Shown: piece after piece, positions 33,004 to 45,834 of the stretch
Numbering within the stretch: the first letter of the stretch is position 1
Layout: every line of letters begins with the position of its first letter
From: Liriodendron chinense
Taxonomy: Eukaryota > Streptophyta > Magnoliopsida > Magnoliales > Magnoliaceae
NCBI GenBank assembly: GCA_003013855.2
Contig: ML058337.1
Span: 5,518,001 to 5,582,000 of the forward strand
Length of the DNA: 64,000 nt
Reading direction: 5' to 3'
Translations under genes and position numbers: made by a program
Notes under the pieces: model-generated
Databases searched by the model: none
What the model was told of the DNA's origin: nothing
What the model saw: the letters and a program-made list of their open reading frames with translations, nothing else

Positions 33004-36000
33004 ATGGGTTCGAGCCCTGTAGTTGGCAGCGGCGGTGGTAGCAGCAGCAGCGGCGGCGGTTGTTGTGATATGAGTCTCAAGTGCTGGTGCAGGTGGAGAT
33101 GGGATCACTGCTTTCTCTCCACCACTTTCCTTTTCCTTCTTTCCTCCTTCGTCGTCTTCGGTTCTGTTGCCATGTTCTTCGCGTGGCTCACTTTCCCGGC
33201 TTACGATCGCCCGTCTCTTTCTTCCTTCGGCTGCCAGCCTGACAACGAGGGGTCGTGGTCTATTGGGATCTTCTATGGCGATTCCCCTTTCACTTTGAAG
33301 CCTATTGAATCTGTAAGCCCTCTCTTTCTCTCTCTTCCCTTTTTTTTTCCTTTCCTTTTCCCTCTTGGATCTTCCGATGAGCTGATTCTGTGTTGGGATG
33401 GTGAATTGGGTGCAGAGGAATGTGTGGAAGAACGATAGCGCTGCGTGGCCTGTTGCAAATCCGGTTTTTACTTGTGCTTCTGCTTCGGATGCTGGCTTCC
33501 CGAGCAATTTCGTTGCCGATCCCTTTCTCTTTGATCAGAAGGTATATCTTAGGAAAGATTTAGATTGCTTTGTTTGAATTGCCGATCTTGCTAAAAATGC
33601 CCTCACACTGATTAAACTAAGACTGCGAAGGGGTTCTAGCGAATCGAAGATGGTTTGATAACTGATTCAAGTGAGAGAAAGAGAGGGTACGAGTGTGTCC
33701 TTAATTGCAAAATGGCTCTCCCAGGCTCTGTATGCATAGTGCTTGGATGGGTGCTGGGAGCAAGTTTTAAAATTGATGCATCGTGTTTTGTATTGTTCAC
33801 CACTGATATGGGCTTGTATCGCCTTGTATCACCTTGTATCACCCTCTGTTGTGCTGTTTTGTGCTGATACAGGCTGATACATCTGTCCCATTCATGGACG
33901 ATACGGGTTCGTATCGGGGGATATATACCAGTTTCGGATGATACTTTAAACCTTGGCTGGGAGGGGCTTGAGAGGGTGCCCGAAGAGGGACCTTTCTATT
34001 AGCAGGAATCACTTTTGTTTCTCTTTATTCTTATTAGGGTTTTTTTGGTAATTTACTCTTGTTGGTCAAATCAAACCAAGTTAGATGACACCCCTCCATG
34101 TCATCTTGTCCAACGGGCTTCTTAACCGCTACCTGAGTGGCACATCATATGATGTTCAACATGTCAGCTGTCTAGCTAGGTGACACTCCAAGCTACTGGT
34201 TAGATCCATGGTTGGCACAATGGCCATGGCGGTCAACACAGTCAACCATCTACCTAGTTGCCCTTCCAAGCTGCTGGTTAGACCCATTGCTTGCACAATG
34301 ACTCAACAAGAGCTAAGTTCAATTTTGGAAAACTTTAAGGCTCCTCGGCACCTTAGAGCCACTTTGGTTTCTCTTCATTTGAACTAGGGTTATTTCTAAG
34401 ATGTTTATAAAATGTGTGTGCACAATAAAACATACATGAATTCAATATAAGTAGTGGAATTTTAATTCATTCCCCATGCCATGTTGTTTAGTAAATGTAT
34501 GTACAGTTTCAAAGCATGTTGTACATATGAATATTAAACATCTTGGACCATCCTTGGAAAGGAACCCTAACGACAGTCTCCATAGGGGATCCTACCTGTT
34601 GCTTTTCAAGATTCCAGCTTAAGCGACAATCAATTAATGATGCTTCAAAAGGAATTTCTTATTGGGATGGTGTGCCAAGAGGTATAAGAACCAACTCATA
34701 AGTTGAAAGGATGTTCAAATGGCCAAGAAGCCAAGCAACGTAGGAGTGGAAAATTAGAGACTAAAAATTGGAGTCTCTTTAATAACATGGTGGAGTTTTA
34801 GGGAGGAGCTAGGAGAACTCTGAAGGAAAGTCATTTTGGTTGAATATGGAACCTTGAATATATATTTGTAAAGCAACAGACTAGTCTTTGAAGGTGGGTC
34901 TTATTGTGATGTAAGTTTTTCATTTCAAAGCGGGAGATGGAGGAAGAGTTAGATTTTGAGAGGATACTTGGGTTGGTTAGATTTTGAGAGGATACTTGGG
35001 TTGGTGAAGCTCTTCTTGGAAGTGATATGTGAGCTGATTTTAAGCCTAATAAAGGGTTAGTGTTGATGTTTGGGTGGACAGCTGGTCGTGGAAGTTTTCC
35101 TAGAATCATGATAATTCCTATTTCAATATGATGGCAAAATAGGATTTGTACAGATGACACTAAATAAGTGGGTCAAGGCTATGGCATCGATGATGATAAA
35201 GAGGGGAATAGGGGATGGGAGTTGTGAGTGGTCAAAAGGCGGAAGGGACGACGACAGTGACAACAAAGACATGGAAAGGGGGATTTTGGGTGGGTAAATA
35301 GTCTTTCTGAAGAAATTTCAAATATGAGTGGTTACCAACAAGTGATCCATTATCAAGATTTTCTTTGGAACATTGGGTGGTAAGGTCAAACATTTATGTT
35401 AAAAGGCATCATAAGTAGGAGGAAGTGAAGGCCTTAGAGATATTTGAGTGGGCAAGTTACATATTCCTATGGGACAAGAGAACACTAGAGAGAGGGAATG
35501 GAATTATATCGGCTTCTTCTCGTCCAAATCTCTTTTCAAAACTTTAGGAGGAAGGAGCTTTGCCTTCTTGTGCTTTGATATGGGATTCTTTGCCTCCATA
35601 TATAGTTGAGACATGTGCATGGATGACTACAACAAAAAATCGTTGAACAAAGTACTGGCTGCCGAATATTCAACGTATATGTAAAAGGGAGGAAGAGTTG
35701 ATCCATGATCTTTTCATCCATTTTCTTATGGATACAAAGATTTGGGGGTACTTGCACTTAGATATCTTCGTCTTTCAAAGATAAATTTAAGGAGTTGATG
35801 CTGGTGGCTTTTTAAGAGAAAAGGTGGGATTTGTGACATGTGCTTCCATTTGCTCTATATAGGGAATTTGGAAAGAAATAAACCATGAGTTCTGTAACAA
35901 CATCAAGGTTAAGTGAGCTCTCACACTACCCAACTTTCATGGAGTGACCGCGTTGGATCTTCTTGGAGATTGGTTGTTGGTGCAACAAGTGAGGAGAGTT

Positions 36001-39000
36001 AGGTGATGGTGGCATGTAGATGGAAATATCTGTCACTTGCAAATTCAACTATAACAGTTCTTGGAGACCTGTAAGCTCTGGATGGTGACACCAATCTGTG
36101 GATTCCATCTAGAAGCCCAATTGTTCTAGGTGTGGTTTGGTTTAGATTTCGAGTTGACTTGGACATTGGAAACTTGGGAAGTTCTAGTAATTTGTGTTTA
36201 CACTCGGCCGATCCTGACTAGATCGAATGGTTTACAACGTGCCACGTGGCAACGGTGCCACATGTGGTGTAGATTAACTTCAAAAGGAAGAGTTAGAGAC
36301 GTGCATATGTGGGAGCATTAAATGCTAGAGTTCTATCCAAAGTGACTCTCTATAAAGTAATAGTCCCATCAAAGCAAGTCTCTTTGCAAGCATTAATTAC
36401 TAGAGTACCATCAAAAGCAACCTCTGCAGATGCAAGAGTCCTAATGCGAGACTCCAGTAAACCTTCATATGCATGATCGAAATAGCAAGAGGCATATGTA
36501 ATCTCTTGTATACGTAGCTTAACACGATTGGCTACGCTTATGTGGAGAATTAAGGAGATTTGCACAACCGATTGTCCAAATCACTTACGGTACGGAGATT
36601 TACATGTGGCCACTGCCCTTCCCAAGCCTATAAAAGCAACATTTGACAAAGAGCTCAAGGCACAAACTGAGCCATCACACACAACCTCTCTTATAACGCA
36701 ACGCTGTCTTATTTTAGTTTTAACCTTAGGACTTCCACTTCTGTCTGGACCCACTGCAGAAAGTCCAGAGTTTAGAGTAGCTTAGATTGTTGCAATACGC
36801 CTAGGAGTAGTGTTAATATCCACAACCTTTGTTGTCGGAGCCCTGATCAATCGAGTCCATACTTGGAAGGTCACACATCCTGCTGGCCATTCGCCTCGAT
36901 TGTTTGCTCACACAGACGATCGCAGGTATTTATCTTTTATTTTTCTGTGCTTATTTTATGTTTTCGTTGATTGTACTGATCTTCATTATAAATCAATAAA
37001 ATCGGCGATCAGCCTTTATTTTTAATTTTAATCGTCCATTATTGCATTACTAAGAAACCTAAGGACCGCGATCACTGTTGAAAGAAAAGTCCTTAGCTTA
37101 AGGCAAAAGGATCTCATTTAGACTAACCCTCCTCTTCTAAATCGCCTAATCGCTGCAACATTGGTGGCTGGACAGTTAGGTCAACCTTCTGGCTGATTTG
37201 GCGCTTGGGGTCGCAAATGTTCAATTGAACTGGAGTCGAGGATGACTTTGGCATAGCTAACACTATCCTAATCGCACATGTTTGACCGAATACGAGCCGG
37301 TCATTAACACGTGTGGCCTTGTGTTTGATTGAACTGCAACAGTTCGTAGTATTCCAGAAGAGTTTTAAGTTAATGGTTTGAGATGGTCTCCAAGTTCACA
37401 ATTTGAGTTGGTCAAAGTTGGTTGCTAAGTTAGCTCGGTTGGCAAGTTAACTTCATTAGTAGCCTTGGTTAGGTTCTTGGTCAAAGAGATTAGAGTTGGT
37501 TCTAATTTAGTATTGGGTTGTTTTGAGGAAATATCTAGAAGGTTTGCTAGGAATCATAAATGATACTTAGTGGGCAAGTTGATTAGGAAAGTGGAAATGG
37601 TGTTTGTTTTTGAAAAGAAAAGAGAAATGTGTAGGGGGACATCCATGAGTTCTTCTAATCCATGTGTGATGTTTTTCGTACACCCAGCTTGGTAGAGGTG
37701 TTGCTAGTTTACCTGCTCTCCCAAGGCGCGGCCGAGAATCGAATCTCCTTACTATGGCGTCCTGAAAGGCAATAGCCCCAATGCCGTAACCCAAAAAAGT
37801 GTTTGTTGTTTTTCATTTAGTTGTTTCTTATCTTGATTCTTTTTTGAAAATTTAGAGGGTACACTAGTAATTCTGCGAGTACTTTTCTATTTGGCATAAC
37901 ACGTACATTAGCCAGGATGAATTAGTTTTAGCCATTTGTGCCATTTGTTTGCATTTGGGTTTGTACATTTTTTGCACTAGTTAGGGATATTCTAGCATTT
38001 TGTCTTGGTCACTAGTCCATACTTTGTCCATATGACCCACAGTTCTAAATATCAGAATCAGAGCACTTATTGGTGAGTCCAAAAACAATATGAGTTGGTA
38101 AATAGTGGTCGCATCGCATATATCAGCTCACTTTGGGGTATTTTTTCGTTGTCTGTTTGCCCCAAGGTTACACGAATAACCCTCCCTCCCCCCACCTCGG
38201 GTTTCTTGTGAATCTGATGATCTGGTTTATGGATATTTGTAATTTCTGACCCAAAATTATGGTTATATACTACTAGAGTAGGTAAATTTGTAATGTCAAT
38301 AATTATTCAGGACATGGATGTATATACTTTTATTTATGCAACACCATGTATATAAATAATAGTATGTATGCGGGACCTGTTATAATCTTCATAATTTTCC
38401 TGAATAAATTACAATATCAATTCATATGGAAATCTATACTACGTATACCCAGTGTATTTACTGGGTTGACCAACCTGAGTGCCGAGTTTTAACTTTTCTA
38501 CTGATCTTATTGGTTTTAGTTTGTACCATGTTTTGACCAAACACATGCGGGAAAAAATATGGTAAAAATAAGTTTTTTACTCTCATGAAGAATTTTCCCT
38601 AATTGGTGCCTGCGACTTCGATTCATCATGAGAGGCCTTGATTCACATTTTCTTGCTCAAATCTAGTAGAAAACTCCCCCTTTTCCTTTTCTCTATAAGA
38701 GGAAGCCAAAAACAACAAAAATGGAAACAATGTTTCATAAGCATAGATCAAAGATCGGTGTATCAGATCCTGCCAATATTGTATGATCCAAGAACCGCAA
38801 CACATTCTGACTGGTTTTGAATCATGAGAAGGCCCTCGAGCTCAAAATAAATTAGCTGCTTCTGAAAAGCGAAAGTTGATATCATGTACTGTAAAATCAA
38901 CAGAGAAAACTCACATCAAATTTGATTATTATCAGCTTCAACTATGTTCCACTCCACAATATTTGCAAAATCAGGGACCAAGGAAAAATTAGTAGGTCAG

Positions 39001-41152
39001 AGACTCAGAACAAGTAAAAATGACAGAAATGCTTACAGGATTAAAACTCCCAAAACAATCCAAACTAAATATGTTGTGAAATCTTCATGGGCCTAGGCCA
39101 AGGAGTCAAAGTTGGGTCTGAGAGAGCATATAGTTTAGCTTCAAACCAACACATATTTAGTACGGATAATTCATATTGCCAATATGATGTAGCTTTGGAT
39201 ATGTATAAAAAAGAATCAGTGTAGAATGTTAAAGCAGGGAAATTTTGTCAAAAATCACAAGTATGTTATTTGTAAGTTTTTTGACGTTATATGTCAGTTC
39301 AATGTGTATGTATTACTTACTGTGTTTCACCTAGTGACTTGAGCAATTCTGGTATTTTGGTACTTTGTAGGCTACAAGACCTTTACTAGTTGTGGTATTT
39401 GGACCACTTTGTCACTTGACCATTTCAGATATTTTGGTATCTTGTAATCTATGAAACCTCACTGGTTGTGCATATGTACCCCGGCATGTTACTAGTTTGT
39501 TATGTTCCATAATTGGCCAGCACGATATTGTTTGTTACAACTTACAAAGAACAGATTTAAACATATGAGCTAGATAGACTGCAGTGAATGAGCATTTATT
39601 CAAGATTCGATGGGAAGAAAGGAAGACTTGGCCCCAAGTCCTGAAAGAAGCCAGGGATTCTGATGATTTGGGATCAACTACCCTCCTCTACCCCCACTTG
39701 GGACCGGCTAGCGAATTACTTCCAGCGAGTTTTCTAATAAAATTTTCTCATTTTCTCAATCTAAAAAAAAATCCCAAGTGAAGAACATTTACTAATAAAT
39801 GTACTTGAAGTTGAGTAAGATTTATTGGTCAATAAACAATGTCTATTACATTATAGTAAATCCATCATTCGATGCTGAGCATGTAACTTCCTATTGAAAG
39901 TATATTATTGTGAAGATAATTTAGAAGTCCAAATGGCATCTGGTTATATATTAAATTGTAAAAATACGCAACTGCCAGTTACATGTGATGTTATGCATGC
40001 CATTATAGTAGAACATATGACTTCAGAAATTATTCACGTATTACATCTAAAGGGTGTGGACTTACAAAATTACAAATGAAGAGGAATGCCATTTGAGCTT
40101 AGAAGGGCATATCTTAGTGATGGTGAGTGGTATTCATAAAAAAGAGGAATGTTATTGGTGATAAAGTAACAATAATTGTGTTATAGTTGCAATATATCCA
40201 AATCTTTGTTTTAGCTTGTGAGCAAGGTATTACGTAATAGTATTGACCAGCATATCGGCCAACGTGTTGGTCAATACGATACTGCTCTGTTACGGCACTT
40301 TTTTTTTTTGAAAAGCATGCATTGGCCCTATAAGGACTGTCACAGGTCGTTTTTTCCGTAACAACCTTTTTTATTTTTTTGAAGGGTACTGATCTTATTT
40401 TGTCCCATAACGGTACAGGTGGCCGTAACGGCCACCACCATTACCGTTACGATACGGGCCGTGACGGCCGTTACGGACCCCGTATCGGCCGATACGGCCC
40501 TTTTTTATTTAAAAAAAAAATCTGTTATAGGACTATTACGGGGCCGTTACGGTCCCGATATGGGGCCGTATCGGTCCGATACGGGCCGTTACGGGCTGTT
40601 ACGGCCCGTTTTTTCTGTAACGGCCGTTACGGCCGTTTTAACCCCGTAACGCGTAACGGTGATGACCGTTTCCGTTACGTATCGGCCGATACGTAACCGT
40701 TTTGGGATACCTTGTTTCTAATAGTTGTGAGACAACTACCCACAGAGCAAAGAATACTGTAACAGCCATTATGATCCCATAATGCATAATGGTTGCCACC
40801 GTTACCGTTATGGCCCCGTATAGGCGTTATGACACACCTTGGTTTATTAGTAAAATTTTTAAAAATGTGAGGATCTCAAATATTTATTTATTTATTTATT
40901 TATTTTTTTTGTTTCAGACGTATTTGATGGTGTGACTGGATACTCTTTCGTAAGAATGTTATCTATCAAGCAGTTTCAGCCTGACCTGCTGAAAGTCGTC
41001 CAAATAGGCCCTTAGCAAACACAGATCAAGCATGATTTGGTGGATTATGGCCCATACATATAAATATAGAAAAAAAGATGGAAAACTGAAAAAATTCATG
41101 GCCTACCCCCTTTTTCTGATAAATGGTCAACTCTGCTTCGATTCATCAAATC

Positions 41153-41228
<76 letters not shown>

Positions 41229-44041
41229 TTTGATCATCAAAACAGGCCTAGATGTAGTTTAAATTAGTTTTTAAGCTTCTTTCATGGTTGAAATGAATAA
41301 AGAAGTAGAAAAACAAGACAAAATTTGAAAATAAAAACTTTCATAATAGGCCCTTATTGTCATATCGGCCTGTAATGGCTGCATCGGCCTCATAGTAGTG
41401 ACGATGCAGGGGTATTGGCTTGTATCAGCCGATGCAACCCCTTTTTTCATAACGAACTGAGTCACCCCTGTATCTGTAATGGGGTAACCATTTACTTTAC
41501 ATAATGGCTGGTATGACCGTAAATAACCGTTTTTCAATACCATTTTTGTGAGACTTCAAATATGATATTTGAATAGAATTTAGAAGGCAATATCAGTAAA
41601 GTCCAGTAATCTTCTACGTGGAACAAATGCTACAGTTAAAAGATTTGAAACACTCACATGTGCACTTTTTTTGGTAGGAAAAATGTTTCTCTAAAATAGT
41701 ATAACACGGTTACTTGACATTGTCTTACAGTTTTTATAGAATGTCCAACTAACGTACCATGTATTGCTAATACATTAATATTAAATGTGCATGCCTATGC
41801 ACTCTCTATGTGCTACCACGCTGACACTGTTGGTCCCATCCTGCTCCTGATTATTATAGGAGGGACTGCTTGAATAGGCTAAAAATTAATCGAAGCATCT
41901 TCGTGTTTTTAATTTTCCTTTTATGCTTATTCAAAAAGCTCAACTTACCGTCTTTCTGTTGTTATTCAGAAAGGGGGGGGAATGCTATTCCATTTATACT
42001 ATCCCATGGATTTTCCAATGGCTCCTTACATGATTTATGTTGGCATTATCATTCAGGACGATGCTCTCTATTTGTTTTTCGAGACCAAGAATTCAGTCAC
42101 TTTGCAAGGAGACATTGGTGTGGCAAGAAGTACCGATAAAGGTGCAACATGGCAGCATTTGGGCATTGCTTTAGATGAGGAATGGCACCTTTCTTATCCA
42201 TACGTTTTCAGATATCATGATGATGTAAGATCAATGTTCCTTTATGTTTACTTTTCTATATAGATGTCCGAAATTTATGGGGCCCTTGATGTGCCCATCA
42301 TGCTGACACTGGCTTCCCAATTATTATTATTCTAATTTTCTGTTTGTTCAATCAGATATACATGATGCCTGAGAGCAGTGAGAAAGGGGAGCTCCGTCTG
42401 TATCGGGCACTGAAATTTCCCCTCCAATGGACACTGGAAAAGGTTATATTGAAGAAGCCCCTCATAGATTCCTTTATCGTGAATTACAAGGGCAATTATT
42501 GGCTCTTTGGCTCGGACTTCAGTGGTTTTGGCACCAAGAAGAATGGGGAACTTGAGATTTGGTATAGCAGCACGCCTCTCGGCCCATGGAAACCACACAA
42601 GCAGAACCCCATTTATAACGTCGATAAGAGCTTGGGTGCTAGAAATGGAGGCAGGCCGTTTATGTACAAGAACAACCTCTATCGCATGGGCCAAGATTGT
42701 GGGGAAACATATGGGCGGAGAGTGCGGGCTTTCAGGATAGAGGTTCTTACCAAGGACGAATACAAGGAAGTTGAAGTCCCCTTAGGCTTCAAAGAACCTG
42801 AGAAAGCCCGAAATGCTTGGAATGGTGCTCGTTATCATCATCTAGATGTGCAACAAATAGGCTCGACTGGTGAGTGGGTTGGAGTGATGGACGGGGATCG
42901 GGTTCCTTCAGGTGATTCTGTCCATAGAATTATTTTAGGCTCCGCTGCAATTGCAGCTGCAGCTGCACTGTTTATTTTAGTGGGCGTATTGGTGGGAGCC
43001 GTGAAGTGCTTTCTACCCCCCAACTGGTGCCTTCACGGTTACAGAAAGAGAAGCGATGCCTTCACATCATGGGAGCGCCCTCATTCGTTGTCTTCCAAGC
43101 TGAGGCGTTTCTTTGCCCGTTTGAACAGGATGAGTTCATTCATTAGAGGACGGATGAAGCCCAACACATGTGCAGGCGGATCGGTTCTGGTATCAATGTT
43201 TGTTATTGTGGTGGTGCTAATATGCATGGGTGTTAAGTATATTTATGGTGGCAATGGCGCAGAAGAAGCCTACCCATTGAAGGGACACTACTCTCAGTTT
43301 ACATTGCTAACCATGACATATGATGCTCGGTTGTGGAATCTTAAGATGTATGTGAAGCATTACTCAAGGTGCTCTTCGGTCGGGGAGATTGTTGTGGTGT
43401 GGAACAAAGGCCAGCCTCCCCAACAGAGTGAGTTGGATTCGGCGGTACCAGTTAGAATTAGAGTAGAAGAGCGTAACTCATTGAATAACCGGTTCAAGAT
43501 GGATCCTTTGATAAAGAACCGAGCCGTCCTCGAACTTGATGATGACATAATGATGACTTGCGACGATGTGGAGCGTGGGTTTAGGGTCTGGCGGGAGCAC
43601 CCAGATAGGATCGTCGGGTTCTACCCACGGCTCATTGATGGGAGCCCGTTGAAGTACAGGGATGAGAAGTATGCTCGGACGCGTAGAGGGTATAACATGA
43701 TTTTGACTGGAGCTGCATTCGTTGACAGCCAGTTGGCGTTCAAGAGGTATTGGAGCAAGGAAGCCAAGGAGGGAAGAGAGGTGGTGGACATGTACTTCAA
43801 CTGCGAAGATGTGCTCATGAATTTCTTGTATGCTAATGCGAGCTCGTCAAGGACGGTGGAGTATGTGAGACCCGCATGGGCAATTGATACATCAAAGTTC
43901 TCGGGGGCGGCCATCAGCCGGAACACGAAGGTGCATTATCAGGTCAGAACAGATTGCCTTGGCAAGTTCTCAGAGATGTACGGAAGTCTAGCAGCACGGA
44001 AATGGGAATTCGATGATCGGAACGACGGTTGGGATGTATAG
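33004..44041 (+). CDS. GINT1: Glucosamine inositolphosphorylceramide transferase (GINT1-like, GT64), four exons
   Basis: Exons 33004-33312, 33416-33541, 42057-42224 and 42356-44041 join in phase 0 with GT/AG borders to 762 residues, close to the 765 I recall for Arabidopsis At5g04500. The product is predicted to transfer glucosamine or N-acetylglucosamine onto glucuronosyl-inositolphosphorylceramide in the Golgi during glycosphingolipid synthesis. An N-terminal membrane segment lies at about residues 38-62. A conserved region (GCQPDNEGSWSIGIFYGDSP to GDRVPSGDS) precedes hydrophobic segments at about 394-420 and 476-495. The C-terminal GT64 domain (about 515-755) has TMTYDARLWNL, the metal-binding LELDDDIMM at about 594-602 and the family's end, DGWDV. 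No frameshift or stop is present. Intron 2 is 8,515 bp and full of repeats. The start codon follows family length, N-terminal residues (MGSSPV) and a good aaATGG context. Confidence 0.93.
33313..33415 (+). other. GINT1 intron 1
   Basis: 103 bp, gtaagc...tgcag, with a polypyrimidine-rich body. Confidence 0.9.
34600..36000 (+). mobile_element. Degenerate LINE (L1-type) remnant
   Basis: In broken plus-strand frames the sequence reads like the end of a plant LINE ORF2: an EDTWVGE segment near 34962 (as in the usual RFWEDxWxGE), and CAWMTTTKNR (near 35610) followed by EELIHDLFIHFLMDTKIWGYL (near 35690), matching the C-terminal zinc-binding region after reverse transcriptase. Many stops and frameshifts are present. 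A 28-bp perfect tandem duplication lies at 34948-35003. Confidence 0.6.
36150..37200 (+). mobile_element. Possible solo LTR or LTR fragment
   Basis: A promoter-like cctataaaagc (near 36627) followed at about 380 bp by caataaaatcgg (near 36994) and by a primer-binding-site-like tttggcgcttggggtcg (near 37198) suggest an LTR with its leader. No coding sequence or target duplication was identified. Confidence 0.3.
37606..37799 (-). mobile_element. Possible tRNA-derived SINE
   Basis: On the minus strand, a tRNA-like start (gggttacggcattggggcta) precedes a B-box-like gagattcgattctcgg and an A/C-rich tail. The flanks share gtgtttgttt (left, near 37599, and right, near 37799). The A box is weak. Confidence 0.4.
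40223..40843. repeat. Palindrome-dense CGTTACGG/GATACGG element
   Basis: A unit with inverted ends caaggtat (40223) and ataccttg (40707-40714) is filled with self-complementary motifs such as ccgtaacggccgttacgg and cgtatcggccgatacg. A decayed extension runs to about 40843 and also ends in accttg. Related, weaker copies lie at 33770-33957, 41340-41548 and 54100-54316. Confidence 0.7.
41156..41224. repeat. (TA)n microsatellite
   Basis: About 34 uninterrupted TA units within GINT1 intron 2. Confidence 0.95.
41340..41548. repeat. Decayed CGTTACGG-type element
   Basis: tgtcatatcggcctgtaatgg, cttgtatcagccgatgc and the terminal accgtttttcaatacc resemble the element at 40223. Confidence 0.5.
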
Positions 44042-44486
44042 GAGAGGGTTTCAACAACTACGATAACAACTATAACAGAAACAACAACAGCTCACTTGCT
44101 GCCTTAAAAATATTCCTTTGTTGTGTAGAAACCCTCTCTTTGGATTTGTTTTTTTGGAAACTGTATCTTTGATCCCTGTCTTGTTGAACTGTATCTTTGA
44201 TCCCTGTTTTGTTAATGTTTTAAGGGGCCATTATAGTTTGATTGATGAATCATATATGTACATTGAGATCCTCCCCTTTATTTTTTTATTTTTATTTTTT
44301 TCCCTTTTTTTTAGTTAGTCAATCGAGAGTTTGAATCTTTTTTTTTGGGCAGAATTGCTTGTTTGTGAATCTAAGTGGACGAAAATTGAAGAATTCTGAC
44401 CCAAATACCAATCACAAGATGGTATTTTCATGGGATCGCCTATGGCAACTTGTGTTGCCGTGCCATCTTTCCTGTTAACATACCAG
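44042..44486. other. GINT1 3' region and intergenic spacer
   Basis: T-rich sequence with no ORF of interest. A duplicated tgtatctttgatccctgt (near 44161 and 44190) is probably 3' UTR. No further gene is seen. Confidence 0.5.
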
Positions 44487-44856
44487 GGAAGCGGATTGCG
44501 TCCGAACCCCCTCGGACCTAGCTAGGTCTGACCAGATCTGTGTGGGGGCCTACTGTGATGTATCTGTTTATCCACGCTGTCCATCCCTTTTCTCAGATCA
44601 TGTTAAGATATGGGCCCAAAAATGAGGCAGATCCAACACTTCAGTGGACCACACCATGCATTTAATGCAACCCAAGCTTACTATTTGGTGTTCTTCACTT
44701 GAAAGTTGGATCTGCCTCATTTTTGGGCCCATACCTTAGCATGATCTGAGAAAAGGAATGGACGGCATGGATAAATAGATACATCAAGGTGGGCCCTCAC
44801 ACAGATCTGGTCAGACATCGCTAGGTCCGGGAAGGGGTTGGACGCAATCCGCTTCC
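44487..44856. mobile_element. Complete foldback MITE, 370 bp
   Basis: Near-perfect inverted arms: ggaagcggattgcgtcc starts at 44487 and its complement ends at 44856. The internal tgggcccaaaaatgaggcag and its complement show that almost the whole element is a hairpin. The flanks acataccag (44478-44486) and acataccac (44857-44865) match at 8 of 9 positions, a target duplication of 8-9 bp. Confidence 0.85.
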
Positions 44857-44899
44857 ACATACCACATGTGTAGGCCATCCGTGCCATGAAACCGGCAGG

Positions 44900-45300
44900 C
44901 CCCACCATGACGATCACCTGTCATAAAAATCAGGCCAGTTTGTTCATTGGATGGGTCACTCTATTCAAATCAATGGATAACTGAAAGTCTGATTCAATTA
45001 ACAGTTGTGGCCCACCTTGCACAAAAGTGAGGCTAGCTCACTCATCAGATGAGTCGCAACTTTGGAACCAATGGGCAATAGATGGTGGGATCCAACATAC
45101 GGTTGTGGTACGTTGACTGAGTGGATGAGCTTGATTTTTGAAGAATGGTGATCTTTATGGTGGGGCCTGCCCTTTTTATGGTGCGGATGTCCTACAAAAC
45201 TAGTGTGTTGGTGGGAATGATGGTATGGGACCACAAGTGGTGGTGCTGTTGCCTGTAGGTGATTGGTTATCTTCTCATGCCCACTCAAGTAAATGATTTG
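44900..45300. repeat. Degenerate gtgggcccac-type repeat fragments
   Basis: Related motifs (ggccccaccatgacgatc, tggtggggcctgcc) occur in both orientations but no unit boundaries are clear. 45301-45834 has further short fragments and no gene. Confidence 0.4.
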
Positions 45301-45834
45301 AGAATTTTAAAAAAAAATGCTGTTCTCACTCTCAGAATGGGAGGTTTGCTAGACCCACACAGCACTCTTCCAAGCAGCACAAGTGCCTACCAGCCACTCG
45401 TAAGGTGGGCCCACACTGTGAAGATGATCATATGATGAGTCCCCAGAAAAAAAAGGCATGTTTCACGGTGGGCCCTACCGAGTGATTGGTCCCCCATCAT
45501 CCGTGTGGGATCATCTTCGTGAACAAAGAGAGAATCTCTATGATGTTTTGAAAAATCCTGATATACTTCCACAAAATCTCAGTATGTATCTTTATTTTCT
45601 TGAGTATGATCAAATACAGCGGTTGTATGTGAAAATCACATCTATATTTTTTTTCATGCAATCGGTGGCCACAACATGGTGATTACCTAGTATGAAACGC
45701 AGGTCCACCCATTTATATGGTGGGCCAAGACAGTACACTGAGCTGTACCATTGGATGTCCATTCATTTGTTGCATCCCATCCCTTGGGCAGTTCAGTCAG
45801 ACCTGATTACAGGACTGTATGTGAGATGTGGAAC

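Larger units (their letters stand above)
33542..42056 (+). other. GINT1 intron 2, 8.5 kb
   Basis: Starts gtatat and ends attcag. Its contents: a degenerate gatacgg repeat at 33770-33957, a LINE remnant at 34600-36000, an LTR-like stretch at 36150-37200, a possible SINE at 37606-37799, CGTTACGG palindrome elements at 40223-40843 and 41340-41548, and a TA microsatellite at 41156-41224. 37800-40200 holds no gene that I can see; 39580-39780 looks like the polyadenylated 3' end of an old retroelement. Confidence 0.9.

Noticed and set aside
32565..33507. Minus-strand ORFs of 171 and 202 codons over GINT1 exons 1 and 2
   Set aside because: Low-complexity shadows of the GINT1 coding strand, where the family match is unambiguous.
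41982..42263. ORF starting upstream of GINT1 exon 3
   Set aside because: Its start lies in the intron; the acceptor attcag at 42051-42056 and family alignment place the exon start at 42057.
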